Shown here: one piece after another, positions 62,301-64,000 of the stretch | Numbering within the stretch: position 1 is the first letter of the stretch | How the letters are laid out: each line of letters starts with the position of its first letter | Assembly (NCBI RefSeq): GCF_037975245.1 | Contig: NC_092566.1 | Coordinates: forward strand, 8,040,001-8,104,000 | Length of the DNA stretch: 64,000 nt | Reading direction: 5' to 3' | From: Apostichopus japonicus | Taxonomy: Eukaryota > Echinodermata > Holothuroidea > Aspidochirotida > Stichopodidae | The notes under the pieces: generated by a model | What the model saw: only the letters and a program-made list of their open reading frames with translations | What the model was told of the DNA's origin: nothing | Database searches by the model: none | Translations under genes and position numbers: made by a program

Positions 62301-63781
62301 AGTCACCCTTCTAGTCTCTGTGTTGCACCCAACCCCTCCTGCATGTCACCCTTCTAGTCTCCCTGCTGCACCAAACCCTTCCTGCATGTCACCAGTCTCC
62401 CTACTACACCCAAGCCCTCCTGCATGTCACCCTTGTAGTCTCCGTGCTGCACCCAACCCCACCTGCATGTCACCCTTGTAGTCTCCCTACTGCACCCAAC
62501 CCCTCCTGTATATCACCCTTCTAATCTAACTGCTGCACCCAACCCAGCCTGCATTTCACCCTTCTAGTCTGCTGCACCAACCCCTCCTGCATTTCACTCT
62601 TCTAATATTACTTAGAACAGAGCAATTTCAGAAGCTATTTTATTACCAAGTTAAAAATCTTGGATATGTTAATGCTGTTACTATCAATATCATTGTTATT
62701 GTAAATGATACTGTTGTTGTTATTATTAGTGTTATTGTTGTTGTTGCTGTCGTAAATGAGCTTGCATGCATGCATTAACAAATGGAGCAAGACACAGTCA
62801 AAGACATCATGAGGATAATAAACCCTCCTGTAATATTCCTGTTGTTATGACAATGGATGAAGATGAACCTTTTTTTCTTCTCCATTTCTCCCTGCAGGAG
62901 ATAACCCCCATCCACCTAGTGCCTGAGCTGTGTAGTCGTACGGGACTCACTGACAAGATGAGAGAGGATTTCAAGGTGATGAAGGTAGGTAGAAAAATTT
63001 ACGGTTTGGATTTCTTGAAGCAAACAGAAACCCTTCAAAATGAAGAATTAATCAGAGACAGAGATAGGAGTAACTGCTTGTTATACCCATTGAGTGAGCT
63101 TGTCAAGAGAGGTTACTAGGAGGTCATAGGTGTGAGCAGCGGTCCCTTTCCCTCTACCCGTTCTTCCCATCTTTCATCAGTCGATGGGTTTCTCAACGTG
63201 CCAGTCAAGTTTAAAATCATGAAATTTCTTGGTTTCCAATCCTGTTCTTGCCAAAAATCTCTTTTATCTTTTCAAGTAAAGTTCATAGTTCTTATTTGCC
63301 TCTTTTGCTTATTTGAGCTGTTACAAGTTAAGAAACAAAAAAAAAAGGAAAAGGGAAAAGGACATTCCTCACTTCTGAGGATATGAAAGGCTCCTTCAGC
63401 CTTTAAAGGTAACCATGTTATCTCCTTCCCATTGGTCAGTTCCACACGAACTGAGGAATACTGTTGGAACCAAGCTTTGTTATTGGATGTTAGAATTGAT
63501 TTTAGTGAATTTCTGTTTTAGAATGTTTTCAGGCAATATTTTGGTAAACTTTACGTACTGTGAATGTACAGTGCATAGGTTTGTAATTGTGAGAGCATGA
63601 ATATGCTGTAAGCAACATTCTCTATCCCTCCGATTCCCAGGACCTTGCGATGCACACCAGGGTCACTCCTAATCAGAGGCATCTGTCGTTCAGGAAATTC
63701 ATCGAGAATGTCTCGTCCAGTCAAGAGGCGACCCAGGAACTCGCAGATTGGGGTCTCGTACTTGACAAAGGCATTTTGCAG
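56321..63781 (+). CDS. PIWIL1: PIWI protein (PIWIL1-like), first 520 codons; 3' end off window
   Basis: The coding exons are 56321-56525, 57050-57332, 57662-57718, 58271-58466, 59369-59487, 59612-59692, 60208-60321, 61292-61489, 62046-62124, 62898-62984 and 63641-63781, all phase-compatible. PIWI proteins bind piRNAs and silence transposons in the germline. The N-terminus has three FGRG sites ([20 protein letters not shown]), the kind methylated and read by Tudor proteins. Residues about 180-250 match the PIWI N domain ([20 protein letters not shown]). Residues about 345-465 are the PAZ domain ([37 protein letters not shown]). The MID and slicer PIWI domains lie beyond base 64000. The exon 3 donor is unusual: only GT/GTGCTA keeps the frame open, while the neighbouring GAG/GTGTGC would shift it. 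It is closer to PIWIL1 than PIWIL2 by these motifs. Confidence 0.96.
59810..60080. repeat. Dispersed repeat copy B (related to 24820-25150)
   Basis: This copy shares ATATGTACACT, GAGAGATGTG, GGTGAATA, TTTGATGTTAACAACT and CGGACTACC words with the block at 24820-25150 in the same order. It lies in PIWI intron 6. Confidence 0.5.
60589..60849 (+). other. Intronic 86-codon open frame, probably not coding
   Basis: An ATG-to-TAG frame in PIWI intron 7 encodes a peptide with [20 protein letters not shown] and no recognised domain. Splicing exon 7 directly to 61292 restores the conserved PIWI sequence in phase, so this frame is not a PIWI exon. It is unusually long for intron sequence and could be a transposon remnant. 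Confidence 0.25.
62296..62612. repeat. Minisatellite of about 45-bp units in PIWI intron 9
   Basis: About seven diverged copies of a unit containing CTGCACCCAACCCCTCCTGC, then ATGTCACCCTTCTAGTCTCC. The frame at 62278-62481 is a repeat artefact. Confidence 0.85.
62682..62758. repeat. (GTT)n-like microsatellite
   Basis: Interrupted ATTGTT/GTTGTT/GTTATT trinucleotide repeats just downstream of the 45-bp minisatellite in the same intron. Confidence 0.6.
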
Positions 63782-64000
63782 GTGAGGAAAATATATTTAT
63801 ATATTTTTTTTTTACTTTCGGTAGAAAGGAAGGATATGGGCTATGTATCAATTAAAACAGGGATGACCAGTATCGTGAAGCAAATTATTCTCAAAGGTTG
63901 GCCTTCTATCCTTGGTGGAAGCAGGCAACTGTAATCACTGAAGTTTTTGATATTTTCGCACAAACATTCAGTTGTAAAGAGTTCCGTATCATGTCAAGCT

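Overview
The window is animal nuclear DNA. Genes are split into short exons with GT-AG introns, the sequence is AT-rich, and transposon remnants are dense. The products (PIWI, PCNA, a C2orf68/UPF0561 homologue, an EGF-repeat receptor-like protein) and the repeats (Penelope, hAT, a Kolobok-like TTAA element) fit an invertebrate deuterostome. An echinoderm such as a sea cucumber is my best guess, but the sequence alone does not prove it. All exon models below were built by hand from splice sites and reading phase, so UTRs and transcription starts are unknown.

Region by region: (1) 1-26.1 kb, minus strand: a type I membrane protein gene with a signal-peptide exon, a Ser/Thr-rich exon, nine EGF exons of exactly 117 nt, a Pro/Thr stalk plus transmembrane exon, and a cytoplasmic exon with an NPIY motif; it runs off the left edge. 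Seven of the EGF exons lie in a 1.36-kb tandem exon-intron array (10.55-24.83 kb). Two units carry insertions: a 1.7-kb hAT-type element and a 3.1-kb satellite-bearing block. Other introns hold a minisatellite and a 5'-truncated Penelope element with two hammerhead ribozyme motifs. (2) 26.1-31.4 kb: no gene recognised; diverged repeats with five TCATGTGA boxes. (3) 31.4-35.2 kb, plus: complete four-exon C2orf68/UPF0561 homologue. (4) 35.2-41 kb: MITE-like elements and one orphan terminal exon. (5) 41.1-45.7 kb, minus: complete six-exon PCNA gene with E2F-like motifs upstream. (6) 46.3-55 kb: transposon cluster, comprising a Kolobok-like element with a broken THAP domain and several hAT-type non-autonomous elements. 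(7) 56.3-64 kb, plus: the first 11 coding exons (520 codons) of a PIWI gene, ending after the PAZ domain; the MID-PIWI half lies outside the window.

The genes are not an operon and share no obvious pathway. PCNA (replication clamp) and PIWI (piRNA silencing of transposons) are both typically active in proliferating or germline cells, but their proximity may be chance. I found no clearly new biological system. The strongest leads are the recently expanded EGF exon array, the Penelope inverted-arm structure with paired hammerhead motifs, and the THAP-bearing TTAA element.
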